Assembly: GCF_000761445.1 (NCBI RefSeq)
Contig: NZ_KN196470.1
Span: 546,149 to 610,148, forward strand
From: Oleiagrimonas soli
GTDB taxonomy: Bacteria > Pseudomonadota > Gammaproteobacteria > Xanthomonadales > Rhodanobacteraceae
Direction of reading: 5' to 3'
Length of the DNA stretch: 64,000 bases
Positions 16,760 through 28,203 of the stretch are shown piece after piece. Positions within the stretch are counted from its first letter, which is position 1, and every line of letters begins with the position of its first letter. The notes beneath the pieces are model-generated. The model was not told the origin of the DNA. It saw only the letters and a list, made by a program, of their open reading frames with translations, and did not search any database. Both the position numbers and the translations under genes were made by a program.

Positions 16760-16780
16760 GCCCACCTAACTACAAGTAGC

Positions 16781-16815
16781 CCCCGGATCCGGGGTGTAAC
16801 CCTGGATATTCAGGG
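16781..16815. repeat. Two adjacent palindromes in a gene-free gap
   Basis: CCCCGGATCCGGGG (16781-16794) and CCCTGGATATTCAGGG (16800-16815, one mismatch at the centre) lie side by side in the 363-nt gap between the frameshifted gene and tal. They could form twin stems, as in REP-like elements, or operators. Only one instance was noticed in the window. No gene is supported in the rest of this gap. Confidence 0.4.
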
Positions 16816-17060
16816 AGCATCAACGGTCGGTCAAGCAAAGGGCCTTCTAGATACAAGGGCTTGGCGGTTTATTCTGGTGCGTTGATCCCTGAGCGGTGGT
16901 GCGTTACGCGCCGTATGTGGGGGCGTAAGTGAGTTACAGGGACGGAAGCGGGGGCGTGAGGCGCGAGAGTGCATAGCCGCGACGATGAGTGCGGATGAAC
17001 GAAGCTCGGTGCGACTTCGGGAGTGCAAATTCTTTGCGGCAATGTAGAGCGCTTCATCGA

Positions 17061-17087
17061 CGTATGCCGGCAGGTGGCCGGCATACG
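17061..17087 (-). terminator. Hairpin downstream of tal
   Basis: CGTATGCCGGC-(5 nt)-GCCGGCATACG forms a perfect 11-bp stem 36 nt after the tal stop codon. No U-tract follows, so it may be a transcript 3' stabiliser or a Rho-assisted terminator. Confidence 0.55.
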
Positions 17088-17122
17088 GGGTTGGACGTGT
17101 TGAATGGATGCAGCGATTCAAC

Positions 17123-18076
17123 TCAGAGCCGATCGCCGAGCATCTTCTCCAGCTTGACCTGGTCGGCGGCGAAGCGGCGGATGCCGTCGGCCAGCTTGTC
17201 GGTGGCCATGGCGTCTTCGTTCTTGCCCCAGCGGAAGGTCTTTTCGTCGATGCTTTCCGGGCGTTCCGCGCGGTGGCCGTGGTCTTCGAGCTTGCGCGGG
17301 AGGTCGGCTTCGGTGGCGTCGAGCTTTTCCAGCAGGTCGGGGCTGATGGTCAGGCGGTCGCAGCCGGCCAGGGCGGTGATCTGTCCGGTGTTGCGGAAGC
17401 TGGCGCCCATCACCACGGTGTCGATGCCGTGGCGCTTGTACCAGTCGTAGATCCTGCGCACCGATTGCACGCCGGGGTCGTCCTCGGCGGCGAAATCGTC
17501 GTGGTCGGTATTGGCGACGTACCAGTCGTAGATGCGGCCGACGAACGGCGAGATCAGGAAGGCGCCGGCGTCGGCGGCGGCGACGGCCTGCTCGAAGGCG
17601 AACAGCAGCGTCAGGTTGCAGTGGATGCCTTCGCGTTCGAGCTGCTCGGCGGCGCGGATGCCTTCCCAGGTGGAGGCGATCTTGATGAGGATGCGGTCGG
17701 TGCCGATGCCGGCGTCGTCGTACAGGCTGACCAGGCGGTGCGCCTTGGCGATGGTGGCTTCGGTGTCGAAGGACAGACGTGCGTCGACCTCGGTGGAGAC
17801 GCGACCCGGGATCAGCTTGAGGATGTGTGTGCCGGCGTTGACGGCGAGGCGGTCGCAGGCGTCGACGATCTGCGTTTCGCGCGCGTTGCTCTGGCTGCGG
17901 GCCCAGTCCAGCGCGTCGTCGATCAGCGTTTTGTAGCCGTCCATCGAGGCGGCCTTGAGCAGCAGCGACGGGTTGGTCGTGGCGTCGACGGGCTTGTGGC
18001 GTTCGATGGCGCCGATGTCGCCGGAATCGACGACGACGGTGGTCATCGCGCGCAGTTGTTCGAGCTGGGAAGCCAT
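17123..18076 (-). CDS. tal: Transaldolase
   Basis: 317 residues, the TalB/TalA size. Schiff-base K132 lies in [12 protein letters not shown] at exactly the E. coli position. [13 protein letters not shown] (D30 region), [12 protein letters not shown] and [11 protein letters not shown] complete the class I transaldolase signature. It transfers a dihydroxyacetone unit between sedoheptulose-7-P and glyceraldehyde-3-P in the non-oxidative pentose phosphate pathway (cytoplasm). Its coding frame begins 54 nt after priA ends, on the same strand, so read-through from priA is possible. Confidence 0.97.
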   Translation of the reverse strand: MASQLEQLRAMTTVVVDSGDIGAIERHKPVDATTNPSLLLKAASMDGYKTLIDDALDWARSQSNARETQIVDACDRLAVNAGTHILKLIPGRVSTEVDARLSFDTEATIAKAHRLVSLYDDAGIGTDRILIKIASTWEGIRAAEQLEREGIHCNLTLLFAFEQAVAAADAGAFLISPFVGRIYDWYVANTDHDDFAAEDDPGVQSVRRIYDWYKRHGIDTVVMGASFRNTGQITALAGCDRLTISPDLLEKLDATEADLPRKLEDHGHRAERPESIDEKTFRWGKNEDAMATDKLADGIRRFAADQVKLEKMLGDRL

Positions 18077-18130
18077 GGAATTCCTTGGGGATGCGAAGCG
18101 GGAACGCCCAGAGTACGACTGCGGTGCGGG

Positions 18131-20311
<2,181 letters not shown>

Positions 20312-20445
20312 GCGGCGCAGTGTAGCCGCGGCGACGCGCTGCGCCACCTCCGGCCGCGCGCACGGAGGCGGCGCAGATACGTGCGACAGTTCACATCTTC
20401 CTTGGGAAATAGAGCTAAGTGCCGGGTCGCAGGGGCTTTTCATGG

Positions 20446-20468
20446 TTATCCACAAAAGGTGTGGATAA
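20446..20468. promoter_or_regulatory. Inverted pair of perfect DnaA boxes
   Basis: TTATCCACA (20446-20454) and its reverse TGTGGATAA (20460-20468) are separated by 5 nt. A partial third box TGTGGAC follows at 20472. They lie about 135 nt upstream of priA. Confidence 0.7.
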
Positions 20469-20833
20469 GTCTGTGGACGTCGCTGGGATCACGCGCCCGA
20501 GAGGGCGTGGTTGCGGGGTCGGTTACATATTGGTGAAAGTTTAACCAGCCTGAAATAATCATATAAAAACAAATGCTTGCATGATTCTTGTGCGGAGTGC
20601 ATGCGCCGGGTTCGGCGACCGCTCATGAATTCGTGAGACGCAACGGCCACTGTGCACAACCTGAGGTGCGGGTGCGGAAAACGCCTGTCACGACAGCATT
20701 TCAGCCGAAATCGTGCACGTACGGCCACTTGCGTGATTCGGGCCGATCGAAAGCGCGGATCGAGGTCGTGCCGCGCCCCGACCGAGGACGTCGGCGGCTA
20801 GAATGGCCGGCCCCGATCTCCCGGTTTTCGCGC
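20469..20833. other. Intergenic region with an AT-rich tract between priA and the MATE gene
   Basis: No gene is supported here. The stretch of about 20520-20585 is conspicuously AT-rich for this genome (CATATTGG, AAATAATCATATAAAAAC) and lies beside the DnaA boxes. It may hold the divergent promoters of priA and the MATE gene, or an unwinding-prone element. Confidence 0.5.
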
Positions 20834-22234
20834 GTGCCTCAGTTCCTTTCCGCCGTCGATCGCGTTCGCGCCGCGCGCGAAACCGGCGCGCTGCTGCGTC
20901 TGGCGCTGCCGTTGATCGGCGCGCAGCTGGCGGCGGTCGGTACCAATGTGGTCGACGCCATGCTCTCGGGGCACCTCAATGCGCACGTACAGGCGGCGGT
21001 GACCACCGGCGTCGGCGTGTGGACGCTGGCGATCCTGATCGGTATCGGCACCATGCTGGCGGTACCGCCGACCGTGGCGCAGCTGGATGGCGCCGGTCGC
21101 CGCGAGGAGATCGGCGCGACCTTCCGCCAGGCGATGTGGATCGGGCTGCTGCTGGGCTTGCTGCTGCTGTACGCGGTGCGCCATGCCGAGTTCGTGCTGC
21201 GGCTGGTCGGCGTGGTGCCGAGCCTGCGTCCGGACGTGGCCGCGTTTCTGCGCGCGGTCGGCTGGGGCGCGCCGGCGATGACGATGTACTTCGCCCTGCG
21301 CGGTCTGTCCGAGGGATTGTCGCTGCCGCGGCCGTCGATGTATTTCAGCCTCGGCGGCCTGGCGCTGCTGGCGCCGCTGGGCTATGTGCTGATGTACGGC
21401 CGCCTCGGTTTTCCGGCGCTGGGTGCGCGCGGCAGCGGTATCGCCACGGCGACGGTGCTGTGGTGCGAGATGCTCGGGTTCGCTTTCTATGTGCTGCGGC
21501 ACCCCAACTACCGGGGCATTCGACTGACCGAGCGTTTCGACTTGCCGCATCCGCGCGCGATGGGCGCCTTGCTTCACCTCGGCGCGCCGATGGCGTTCAC
21601 GCTGCTGATGGAAGGCGGTCTGTTCGTGGCCGTGGCGTTGGCCATCGCCAGCATGGGCGAGGTCGTCACCGCGGCGCACCAGATCGCGCTGAACGTGGCC
21701 TCGGTGGCGTTCATGGTGCCGCTGGGCACGGCGATGGCGATCACCATCCGCGTGGGTCACGCCGCCGGACGCCGCGATGTCATCGGCGTGCGCTATGCGG
21801 CGCTGTGCGGCGTCGGGTTGACGCTGTTCACGCAAGTGGTGTCGAGCAGTCTGATGCTGGGCTTGCCGCACGCCATCGCCGGGCTGTACAGCGACGATGC
21901 GGCGGTGGTCGGCATGGCGGCGCAGCTGATGGTGCTGGCGGGCCTGTTCCAGTTCTCCGACGGCATTCAGGTGGCGTCCAACGGCGCGTTGCGCGGTCTG
22001 AAGGACACGCGCGTGCCGATGCTGATCAGTGCGTTCGCCTACTGGGGCGTGGGCATGCCGGTGGGCTGGTGGCTGGCGTTCCATTTGCACTGGGGCGCGC
22101 GCGGCATGTGGGCGGGACTGATCGTCGGGCTGAGCGCGGCGGCGATCCTGCTGTTCGCGCGGCTGTGGCGCACGTTGTCCAGCGAACGCTGGCTGCGTCA
22201 CGTGCCGGCGTCGCCGAAGACGTCGACGGGCTGA
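20834..22234 (+). CDS. MATE-family multidrug/cation antiporter
   Basis: 466 residues from a GTG at 20834, chosen because homology-like sequence begins there (PQFLSAVDRVRAARETGALLRLALPLI); the upstream ATG at 20588 would translate the AT-rich intergenic region. Twelve predicted helices are present. Family features are GALLRLALPLIGAQLA, GTNVVDAMLSGHL, EVVTAAHQIALNVASVAF and SDGIQVASNGALRGLKDTR, close to NorM. It should export cationic drugs or metabolites in exchange for Na+ or H+ across the inner membrane. There is no clear Shine-Dalgarno, so the start is uncertain. Confidence 0.9.
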   Translation: MPQFLSAVDRVRAARETGALLRLALPLIGAQLAAVGTNVVDAMLSGHLNAHVQAAVTTGVGVWTLAILIGIGTMLAVPPTVAQLDGAGRREEIGATFRQAMWIGLLLGLLLLYAVRHAEFVLRLVGVVPSLRPDVAAFLRAVGWGAPAMTMYFALRGLSEGLSLPRPSMYFSLGGLALLAPLGYVLMYGRLGFPALGARGSGIATATVLWCEMLGFAFYVLRHPNYRGIRLTERFDLPHPRAMGALLHLGAPMAFTLLMEGGLFVAVALAIASMGEVVTAAHQIALNVASVAFMVPLGTAMAITIRVGHAAGRRDVIGVRYAALCGVGLTLFTQVVSSSLMLGLPHAIAGLYSDDAAVVGMAAQLMVLAGLFQFSDGIQVASNGALRGLKDTRVPMLISAFAYWGVGMPVGWWLAFHLHWGARGMWAGLIVGLSAAAILLFARLWRTLSSERWLRHVPASPKTSTG

Positions 22235-22303
22235 CCTGTGGCAGATGACCGGATGCGGACGACACGCTAGGCTGAGCCGTCGATTCATCCGGAAAACGCC
22301 TCC

Positions 22304-24154
22304 ATGACGGGCACCCAACGCAGCGGCTTCGTCGCTTTCATCGTGATGATCCTGCGCGGCATCAATCTGTTCCGCGTAGTGGTCCTCAATGTTCTTTTCT
22401 TCGGTCTGCTGTTCCTGCTGATCGCCGTGCTGTCGCGCCCCGACCGGCCGGTGGTGAAGGACCGCAGCGTGCTGGTGCTGCAGCCGCAGGGCATGCTGGT
22501 CGAGCAGTACAGCGCCACCCCGTTCGCGCGGCTGATGGCGAAGCTGTCCGGCGACGGCGTCGACCAGGTGCAGGTGCGCGATCTGGTGTCGGCCATCGAC
22601 CACGCGCGCACCGACCGGCGCATCAGCCGCATCGTGCTGCTGCCGGGCGAATTGCGCGCCGGCGGATTCGCCGCGCTGCGCGAGGTCGGCGCGGCGCTGG
22701 ACCGCTTCCGCGCCAGTGGCAAACCGGTCGACGTGTGGGCGCCGAGCATGGACCGCAGTCAGTACTACCTGGCCGCGCACGGCAGCAAGGTGATGCTCGA
22801 TCCGATGGGCGGGCTGCTGATCACCGGCCTGTCCAGCTATCGCCTGTTCTACAAGGACCTGCTCGACAAGCTCGGCGTGGACGTGCACCTGTTCCGCGTC
22901 GGCCAGTTCAAGTCCGCGGCCGAGCCTTACATCCTGGATCAGGCCTCGCCGCAGGCCAAGGAAGCCGACGCCTACTGGATGGGCGGTCTGTGGCAGCAGT
23001 GGCTGGCCGACGTCGCCAAGCAGCGCAAGCTCGATCCGCAGGCGCTGAGCCAGTCCGTCGACAGCGTCGCCGATCGGCTGGATGCCGCCGGCGGCGATCT
23101 GGCCAAGCTGGCCGTGCACGATCACCTGATCGACGGCGTGGCGACGCGGCACGATCTGGTGGCGATGCTGCGCAAGGACGGCGTGCCGCCCGGTCCGAAG
23201 GGGCAGGGCATCCGCGAGATCGACATGGACGACTACCTGCGCGCGGTCGACCGGCCGGTGTCCGCCAGCCGCGATCACGTGGCGGTGGTCGTCGCCGAGG
23301 GCGAGATCGTCGGTGGCAAGCAGGGACCGGGCAAGATCGGCGGCGAGTCCACCGCGCAGCAGCTGTACCAGGCGCGCATGGACCCGCACGTGCGCGCGGT
23401 GGTGCTGCGCGTGGATTCTCCCGGTGGCGAAGTGTATGCGGCCGAACGCATCCGGCGTCAGGTCGCGCTGCTGCGTGAGGACGGCAAGCCGGTCGTGGTG
23501 TCGATGGGTGACGTGGCCGCCAGCGGCGGCTACTGGATCTCGATGAACGCCGACCGCATCTTCGCCGAGCCGAACACCATCACCGGTTCCATCGGCATCT
23601 TCGGCATGGTCTACAACGTGCCCGGTCTGCTGAACAAAATCGGCGTGCACAACGACGGCGTCGCGGTCGGTCCACTGGCCGGCGCCGGCGACGTCACGCG
23701 GCCGCTGGACCCGCAGATGGGCAAGCTCATGCAGAGCGTCATCAACAAGGGCTACCGCGATTTCGTCGGCCACGTGGCCAAGGCGCGCGGTAAGGATTTC
23801 CAGCAGATCGACGCCATCGCCCAGGGGCGCGTGTGGACCGGAAGTCAGGCCTTGCAGCGCGGTCTGGTCGATCAACTCGGCGGACTGCGCGACGCGGTGG
23901 CCTACGCCGCCCAGGAAGTGCATCTGAAGCCGGGTGCGGTGCGCTACATGCCGCCGCCGGGAAGCTCGGGTCTGAAGCGGCTGATGACGGGGTTCGGCGA
24001 CAGCACCGCGGCGCACGTGCTGGCCAGCGTCGGTCTGCGCCCGCCGGCGTGGTTGCGCGAACTGCGCGAGCGCGTGCCGGGCTGGGCGCTGCTGCAGCAC
24101 GCCGAGCCGGGCAAGCTCAACGTCTACGCCGACTGTCTCTGCGCGCCGCGCTGA
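22304..24154 (+). CDS. sppA: Signal peptide peptidase SppA, 67-kDa type
   Basis: 616 residues, the long tandem-domain form as in E. coli. One N-terminal membrane anchor (about 24-44) is present. The catalytic lysine is K203 in FRVGQFKSAAEPY, and the nucleophile is S407 in GDVAASGGYWIS. VVLRVDSPGGEVYAAE and ITGSIGIFGMVYNVPGLLNKIG are further family signatures. It degrades cleaved signal peptides in the inner membrane. It lies 69 nt after the MATE gene on the same strand. Confidence 0.95.
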   Translation: MTGTQRSGFVAFIVMILRGINLFRVVVLNVLFFGLLFLLIAVLSRPDRPVVKDRSVLVLQPQGMLVEQYSATPFARLMAKLSGDGVDQVQVRDLVSAIDHARTDRRISRIVLLPGELRAGGFAALREVGAALDRFRASGKPVDVWAPSMDRSQYYLAAHGSKVMLDPMGGLLITGLSSYRLFYKDLLDKLGVDVHLFRVGQFKSAAEPYILDQASPQAKEADAYWMGGLWQQWLADVAKQRKLDPQALSQSVDSVADRLDAAGGDLAKLAVHDHLIDGVATRHDLVAMLRKDGVPPGPKGQGIREIDMDDYLRAVDRPVSASRDHVAVVVAEGEIVGGKQGPGKIGGESTAQQLYQARMDPHVRAVVLRVDSPGGEVYAAERIRRQVALLREDGKPVVVSMGDVAASGGYWISMNADRIFAEPNTITGSIGIFGMVYNVPGLLNKIGVHNDGVAVGPLAGAGDVTRPLDPQMGKLMQSVINKGYRDFVGHVAKARGKDFQQIDAIAQGRVWTGSQALQRGLVDQLGGLRDAVAYAAQEVHLKPGAVRYMPPPGSSGLKRLMTGFGDSTAAHVLASVGLRPPAWLRELRERVPGWALLQHAEPGKLNVYADCLCAPR

Positions 24155-24157
24155 TGG

Positions 24158-24403
24158 CTACTGCTGCGCGTCCTGCAGCGCCTTGCGCTCGGCGTCGTCG
24201 TGCGCCTGCAGGGTCTGCTGCACGGACTTGGCGCGGTCGCGGGTGTTCAGCAGCGGCGTGAGCGGATTCGAGGCCGGCATCGCGGTCGACGCCGAGGCGG
24301 CCTTCGGATTCGGCGGCTGCGGCGTGTCGGGCGCGGGCGATTTCGAGCAGCCGGCGAGCGCGGCGATCAGCAGCCCGCAGGCGACGATAGGAAGGTGGCG
24401 CAT
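24158..24403 (-). CDS. Small lipoprotein of unknown function
   Basis: 81 residues. MRHLPIVACGLLIAALAGC is a lipoprotein signal with the lipobox cysteine at residue 19. Next comes a Pro/Ala-rich linker (about 20-48), then a charged predicted coiled-coil tail with TRDRAKSVQQTLQAHDDAER. The family was not recognised. It converges on sppA with a 3-nt gap and is divergent from the SDR gene. Confidence 0.7.
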   Translation of the reverse strand: MRHLPIVACGLLIAALAGCSKSPAPDTPQPPNPKAASASTAMPASNPLTPLLNTRDRAKSVQQTLQAHDDAERKALQDAQQ

Positions 24404-24553
24404 GGCGATTCCCCGAGACGTGAGCGTCTGCGCCGCAGTCTCGCGCGCGGCGGCGCCCGCGGCAAGCGCGTGCGTTGTACGATGCCGTGAAACGGTCGGT
24501 TCGCGCACATTCCGCGATCCACCGCGTTTCGTAGTCAGGTGAAGGAACCGAGC

Positions 24554-25336
24554 ATGCATCCGCGACTTTCCAGCTGGCGTCTGCACGGACAGACCGCGTT
24601 GATCACCGGCGCCAGCAAGGGCATCGGACTGGCCTGCGCGCGCGAGCTGGCGGCGCTGGGCGCGGACCTGCTGCTGGTCGCGCGGGACGGCGACTATCTG
24701 GATCAGGTGCGCGACGAACTGGCCGAGGAATGCCCGGATGCGAAGGTGCGCGCCTTCGCCGCCGACTTGTCGCAGCCCGAGGAGCGGCTGGACGTGTTCG
24801 ACTGGGTCGCCGATCTCGGCGCGCCGCTGTCGCTGCTGGTCAACAATGTCGGCGGCAACAGCATCAAGGACGCGCTGGACTACACCGACGAAGACGTGCG
24901 CACGCTGTTCGAGCAGAACCTGTTCAGCGCGTTCGACATGTGCCGCCTGGCGCATCCGAATCTGGTGCAGCACGCCAACGCGGGCATCGTGAACATCGGT
25001 TCGGTGTCGGGCGTCGTGCACGTGCGTACCGGCGTGGTCTACGGCATGACCAAGGCCGCGCTGCACCAGATGACGCGCAACCTGGCCTGCGAATGGGCCG
25101 GCGACGGCATCCGCGTCAACGCGGTGGCGCCGTGGTACATCCGCACGCAGCGTTCGGAACCGGCGCTGGCCGACGAGGACTATCGCGAAGAAGTGCTGGA
25201 GCGCACGCCCATGCAGCGCATCGGCGAGCCGGAGGAAGTGGCGGCGGCGGTGGCGTTCCTGTGTCTGCCGGCGTCCAGCTACGTGAGCGGCGAACTGATT
25301 GCCGTCGACGGCGGGTTTCTGCGTTACGGGTTCTGA
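24554..25336 (+). CDS. SDR-family oxidoreductase (tropinone-reductase-like)
   Basis: 260 residues. The Rossmann motif is [30 protein letters not shown] (in parts, about 17-46). NNVGG replaces the usual NNAG. Catalytic Ser lies in NIGSVSG and YxxxK in [12 protein letters not shown]. The C-terminus carries [11 protein letters not shown] and [13 protein letters not shown], typical of classical SDRs. It probably reduces or oxidises a carbonyl with NADP(H) (Arg after the third beta strand). The start at 24554 is set by AAGGA 9 nt upstream; a GTG at 24539 overlaps that site. Confidence 0.9.
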   Translation: MHPRLSSWRLHGQTALITGASKGIGLACARELAALGADLLLVARDGDYLDQVRDELAEECPDAKVRAFAADLSQPEERLDVFDWVADLGAPLSLLVNNVGGNSIKDALDYTDEDVRTLFEQNLFSAFDMCRLAHPNLVQHANAGIVNIGSVSGVVHVRTGVVYGMTKAALHQMTRNLACEWAGDGIRVNAVAPWYIRTQRSEPALADEDYREEVLERTPMQRIGEPEEVAAAVAFLCLPASSYVSGELIAVDGGFLRYGF

Positions 25337-25497
25337 GTCCCGCACTGCGCCCGGCCTCGTTCCTGCACCTGGATCGGTGCGAAGGTTCCTGCGCGTCTGT
25401 TGCGCCGAACGTCCGCGCGGCGGCCTCCGGAACGAAGCGAAAAGATTCATGGCCGAAAACGACCAGTATCCGATTCCGGTGGCGCTAAGCTTGCCGC

Positions 25498-26964
25498 ATG
25501 GATACCGTCGTCGCTCTGCCGAATGTTCCCGATGCACAGGTGTGCGAACAGGCACGCCTGAGTCGCGATGCGCGCTTCGACGGGCTGTTTTTCACCGCGG
25601 TGCGCTCGACCGGCATCTACTGCCGGCCGGTGTGTCCCGCGCCGACGCCCAAGCCGCAGCACGTGACCTACTACGCGACCGCCGCTGCGGCCGCCGCCGC
25701 CGGTTATCGACCGTGCCTGCGCTGCCGGCCGGAGCTGGCGCCGGGTGCGTGGGCGTGGCGCAGCGGCAATGAACTGGTGGCCGGTGCGCTGCGCATGATC
25801 GAGGATGGATTGCTGGACCACGCGCCGGTGGCCACGCTGGCCGAGCGTACCGGCCTGAGCGAACGCCATCTGCGACGCCTGTTCGCCGACACCCTGGGCG
25901 CGAGTCCGCTGCAGGTGGCGGCGACCCGGCGGCTGCTGTTCGCGCGCAAGCTGCTCGACGAGACCGCGCTGCCGATCACGCAGATCGCGCTGGGTGCGGG
26001 CTACGGCAGCGTGCGCCGCTTCAATGCCGCGTTCCTCGACAGCTTCGGCGTGCCGCCACGCGAGATGCGCCGTCGCCGGGTCGCCGCCGAGACGCAGGGC
26101 GTGCGGTTGCGGTTGGGCTATCGGCCGCCCTACGATTTCCCGGCGATGCTGGCGTTCCTGTCAGCGCGCGCGGTGCCCGGTATCGAGCGCGTGACGGGCG
26201 ACGCCTACGAGCGCGTGTTCCGGCTGCAAGGGCACGCGGGGCGGCTGCGCGTGCAGGCGCTGGACGGCGAGCCGGCACTGCAGCTGCATGTCGAGCATCC
26301 GCGCGCGGACGTGCTGACCGACGTGGTGGCGCGCGTGCGGCGGCTGTTCGATCTGGATGCGGAACCGCAGGCCATCGCACTCGGACTGGCCGGCGATCCG
26401 CTGCTGAAGCGCCTGCTTCGCGCGCAGCCCGGGATTCGCGTGCCGGGTTGCTGGGACGGATTCGAGATCGCGGTGCGTGCGGTGCTGGGCCAGCAGGTCA
26501 GCGTCGCCGCGGCGCGCACGCTGGCGTCGCGTATCGTCGATCGCTGGGGCGAGCCGCTGGGCATGGAGGTCGACGACGATGCGCCCGCGCACGCGTTCCC
26601 CGCGCCGGGCGTGCTGGCCGAAGCCGCGCTGGAAGAGGTCGGCGTGATGGGGCAGCGCGCGCGCACGATCCGCGCGATGGCTGCGGCCGTCGCGGCCGGC
26701 GAGGTGGACTTCCGTGCCGAGCGCGGACTGGATGCCTTCGTCGCGATGTGGACGGCGCTGCCGGGCATCGGTCCGTGGACCGCGCATTACATCGCTTTGC
26801 GCGCGCTCGGTCACCCGGACGCGTTCCCCGCGGCCGACCTGATCCTGCGGCGTCGCGCCGGTGGCGGACGCACGCTTTCGACCCGTGAACTGGAAACGCG
26901 CGGCATGGCCTGGCGGCCGTGGCGCGCTTACGCCACGTTGTTGCTGTGGCGCTGCGAGGAGTGA
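25498..26964 (+). CDS. Ada-AlkA fusion: methyl-phosphotriester sensor/AraC regulator with 3-methyladenine glycosylase
   Basis: 488 residues with three parts. First is an Ada N-terminal zinc domain (about 15-85) with C42, C46, C73 and C76 in GIYCRPVC and CLRCRPE. Next is an AraC-type HTH (about 90-195; LAERTGLSERHLRRLFADTL and ITQIALGAGYGSVRRFNAAF). Last is an AlkA-type HhH-GPD glycosylase (about 200-488; LPGIGPWTAHYIALRALG, catalytic D447 in PAADLILR). It couples sensing of methyl damage to excision of alkylated bases. The O6-methylguanine transferase domain of Ada is absent but is supplied by the adjacent ogt gene, 5 nt downstream. Confidence 0.95.
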   Translation: MDTVVALPNVPDAQVCEQARLSRDARFDGLFFTAVRSTGIYCRPVCPAPTPKPQHVTYYATAAAAAAAGYRPCLRCRPELAPGAWAWRSGNELVAGALRMIEDGLLDHAPVATLAERTGLSERHLRRLFADTLGASPLQVAATRRLLFARKLLDETALPITQIALGAGYGSVRRFNAAFLDSFGVPPREMRRRRVAAETQGVRLRLGYRPPYDFPAMLAFLSARAVPGIERVTGDAYERVFRLQGHAGRLRVQALDGEPALQLHVEHPRADVLTDVVARVRRLFDLDAEPQAIALGLAGDPLLKRLLRAQPGIRVPGCWDGFEIAVRAVLGQQVSVAAARTLASRIVDRWGEPLGMEVDDDAPAHAFPAPGVLAEAALEEVGVMGQRARTIRAMAAAVAAGEVDFRAERGLDAFVAMWTALPGIGPWTAHYIALRALGHPDAFPAADLILRRRAGGGRTLSTRELETRGMAWRPWRAYATLLLWRCEE

Positions 26965-26969
26965 CGATC

Positions 26970-27458
26970 ATGTTGTACCAGGACCGCCTCGACACGCCCA
27001 TCGGCGTGCTCACCCTGATCGCCGACGAAGACGGCGCGCTGGTGCGGGTGAATCTGCCGCAGTCGCGCAAGCCGCCGCCGGACCTCGGGCCGGTACGCGC
27101 GGATCGCGCGCGACTGGCTGCGATCTGCGTGCAGTTCGAGGCCTATTTCGCCGGCGAACGTTTCGACTTCGATCTGCCGCTGCGCCCGCACGGCACGGAC
27201 TTCCAGCGGCAGGTCTGGGACGGCTTGCTCGGTATCGGCTACGGGCGCACTGCCAGCTATGCCGATCTGGCCCGCAGCATCGGCCGGCCGCGCGCGGTGC
27301 GCGCCGTGGGCGCGGCCAATGGCGCCAATCCGCTGTCGATCATCGTGCCGTGCCATCGCGTGATCGGCGCGGATGGCAGCCTCACCGGGTACGGCGGCGG
27401 CATGGAGGCCAAGCGCTGGCTGCTCGATCACGAACAGCGGCACCGGCGCGCCGCCTGA
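26970..27458 (+). CDS. ogt: Methylated-DNA-protein cysteine methyltransferase
   Basis: 162 residues. The active site is IIVPCHRVIG with acceptor C128, and the HTH-like segment is GYGRTASYADLARSIGRPRAVRAVG. It directly removes methyl groups from O6-methylguanine by suicide transfer. The ATG lies 5 nt after the Ada-AlkA stop codon, with GAGGAG upstream inside the preceding gene. The two form one alkylation-repair operon. Confidence 0.96.
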   Translation: MLYQDRLDTPIGVLTLIADEDGALVRVNLPQSRKPPPDLGPVRADRARLAAICVQFEAYFAGERFDFDLPLRPHGTDFQRQVWDGLLGIGYGRTASYADLARSIGRPRAVRAVGAANGANPLSIIVPCHRVIGADGSLTGYGGGMEAKRWLLDHEQRHRRAA

Positions 27459-27467
27459 GCGGAGCGA

Positions 27468-28160
27468 TCAGCGGTTGCAGCCGGCCATGTCCTTGCGCAG
27501 GCCGGCGGCCTGCCGTTCCAGCGGCGGCTGGTCGCTCTGGAACGCCTTGTGGATCTTGTCTTCGACGTCGCTGAGCTGGTCGCGCAAGGTCAGGCAGATT
27601 TCGTACGCGCTCATCGGCCGGCAGCGGTCCTGCACCCAGGTGTAATTGCTGGCGATCAGGCCCGACGTGATTCGTCCGCGCGCCAGCTGCGGGTCCGAGG
27701 CCGCGCGTTGGGTCGCGTTCTTGCCGCCGTAGACGCTCGACAGCGGCGACTGGAACGCACCGAGCATGCCCAGCGGCGCGAGGTAGGCGTTGGGATGGCC
27801 GTCGCGGCTGACATACGAGGTGCCATCGGTAGCGCGCACGCAGCTGTACAGCTGCGGCAGGGTGACCGGTTCGGCTGCCGGCGCGGGAGTCTGCGCGATA
27901 CGTACCGGCGGCGGTGTGGCTGGTACCGGCGCGGCAGGCGGTGCCGGGAGGCTGGTCGCCGGCGGCGGGGTCGGCATGTTCAGCGTCTGCTGCTGGCTGC
28001 TGCGCGCGCAGGGCGTGTCCTGGTAGCTGACCTGCCCATTGCGGGCCGTGCACTTGTAGATCGTCTCGGCCGCGGCCGGCGCGCCGAAAAGGAGCAGCAG
28101 CAACGGCAGGCCGCGAACGATCGCGGCCCGGCGTGTGCGTGTGGCTTGCTGCGTGGACAT
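27468..28160 (-). CDS. DUF4124-domain exported protein
   Basis: 230 residues. Signal peptide GLPLLLLLFGAPAAA is followed by the DUF4124 signature ETIYKCTARNGQVSYQDTPC (about 32-51). A Pro/Ala linker (about 63-95) precedes a second Cys-containing region (LYSCVRATDGTSYVSRDG). Four further cysteines at the end probably form disulfides. Periplasmic location is inferred; function unknown. It converges with ogt with a 9-nt gap. Confidence 0.82.
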   Translation of the reverse strand: MSTQQATRTRRAAIVRGLPLLLLLFGAPAAAETIYKCTARNGQVSYQDTPCARSSQQQTLNMPTPPPATSLPAPPAAPVPATPPPVRIAQTPAPAAEPVTLPQLYSCVRATDGTSYVSRDGHPNAYLAPLGMLGAFQSPLSSVYGGKNATQRAASDPQLARGRITSGLIASNYTWVQDRCRPMSAYEICLTLRDQLSDVEDKIHKAFQSDQPPLERQAAGLRKDMAGCNR

Positions 28161-28203
28161 GCGCCGATAGTAGCGCGCCGCGCGTGAACGCGGGTGCGCT
28201 CGT

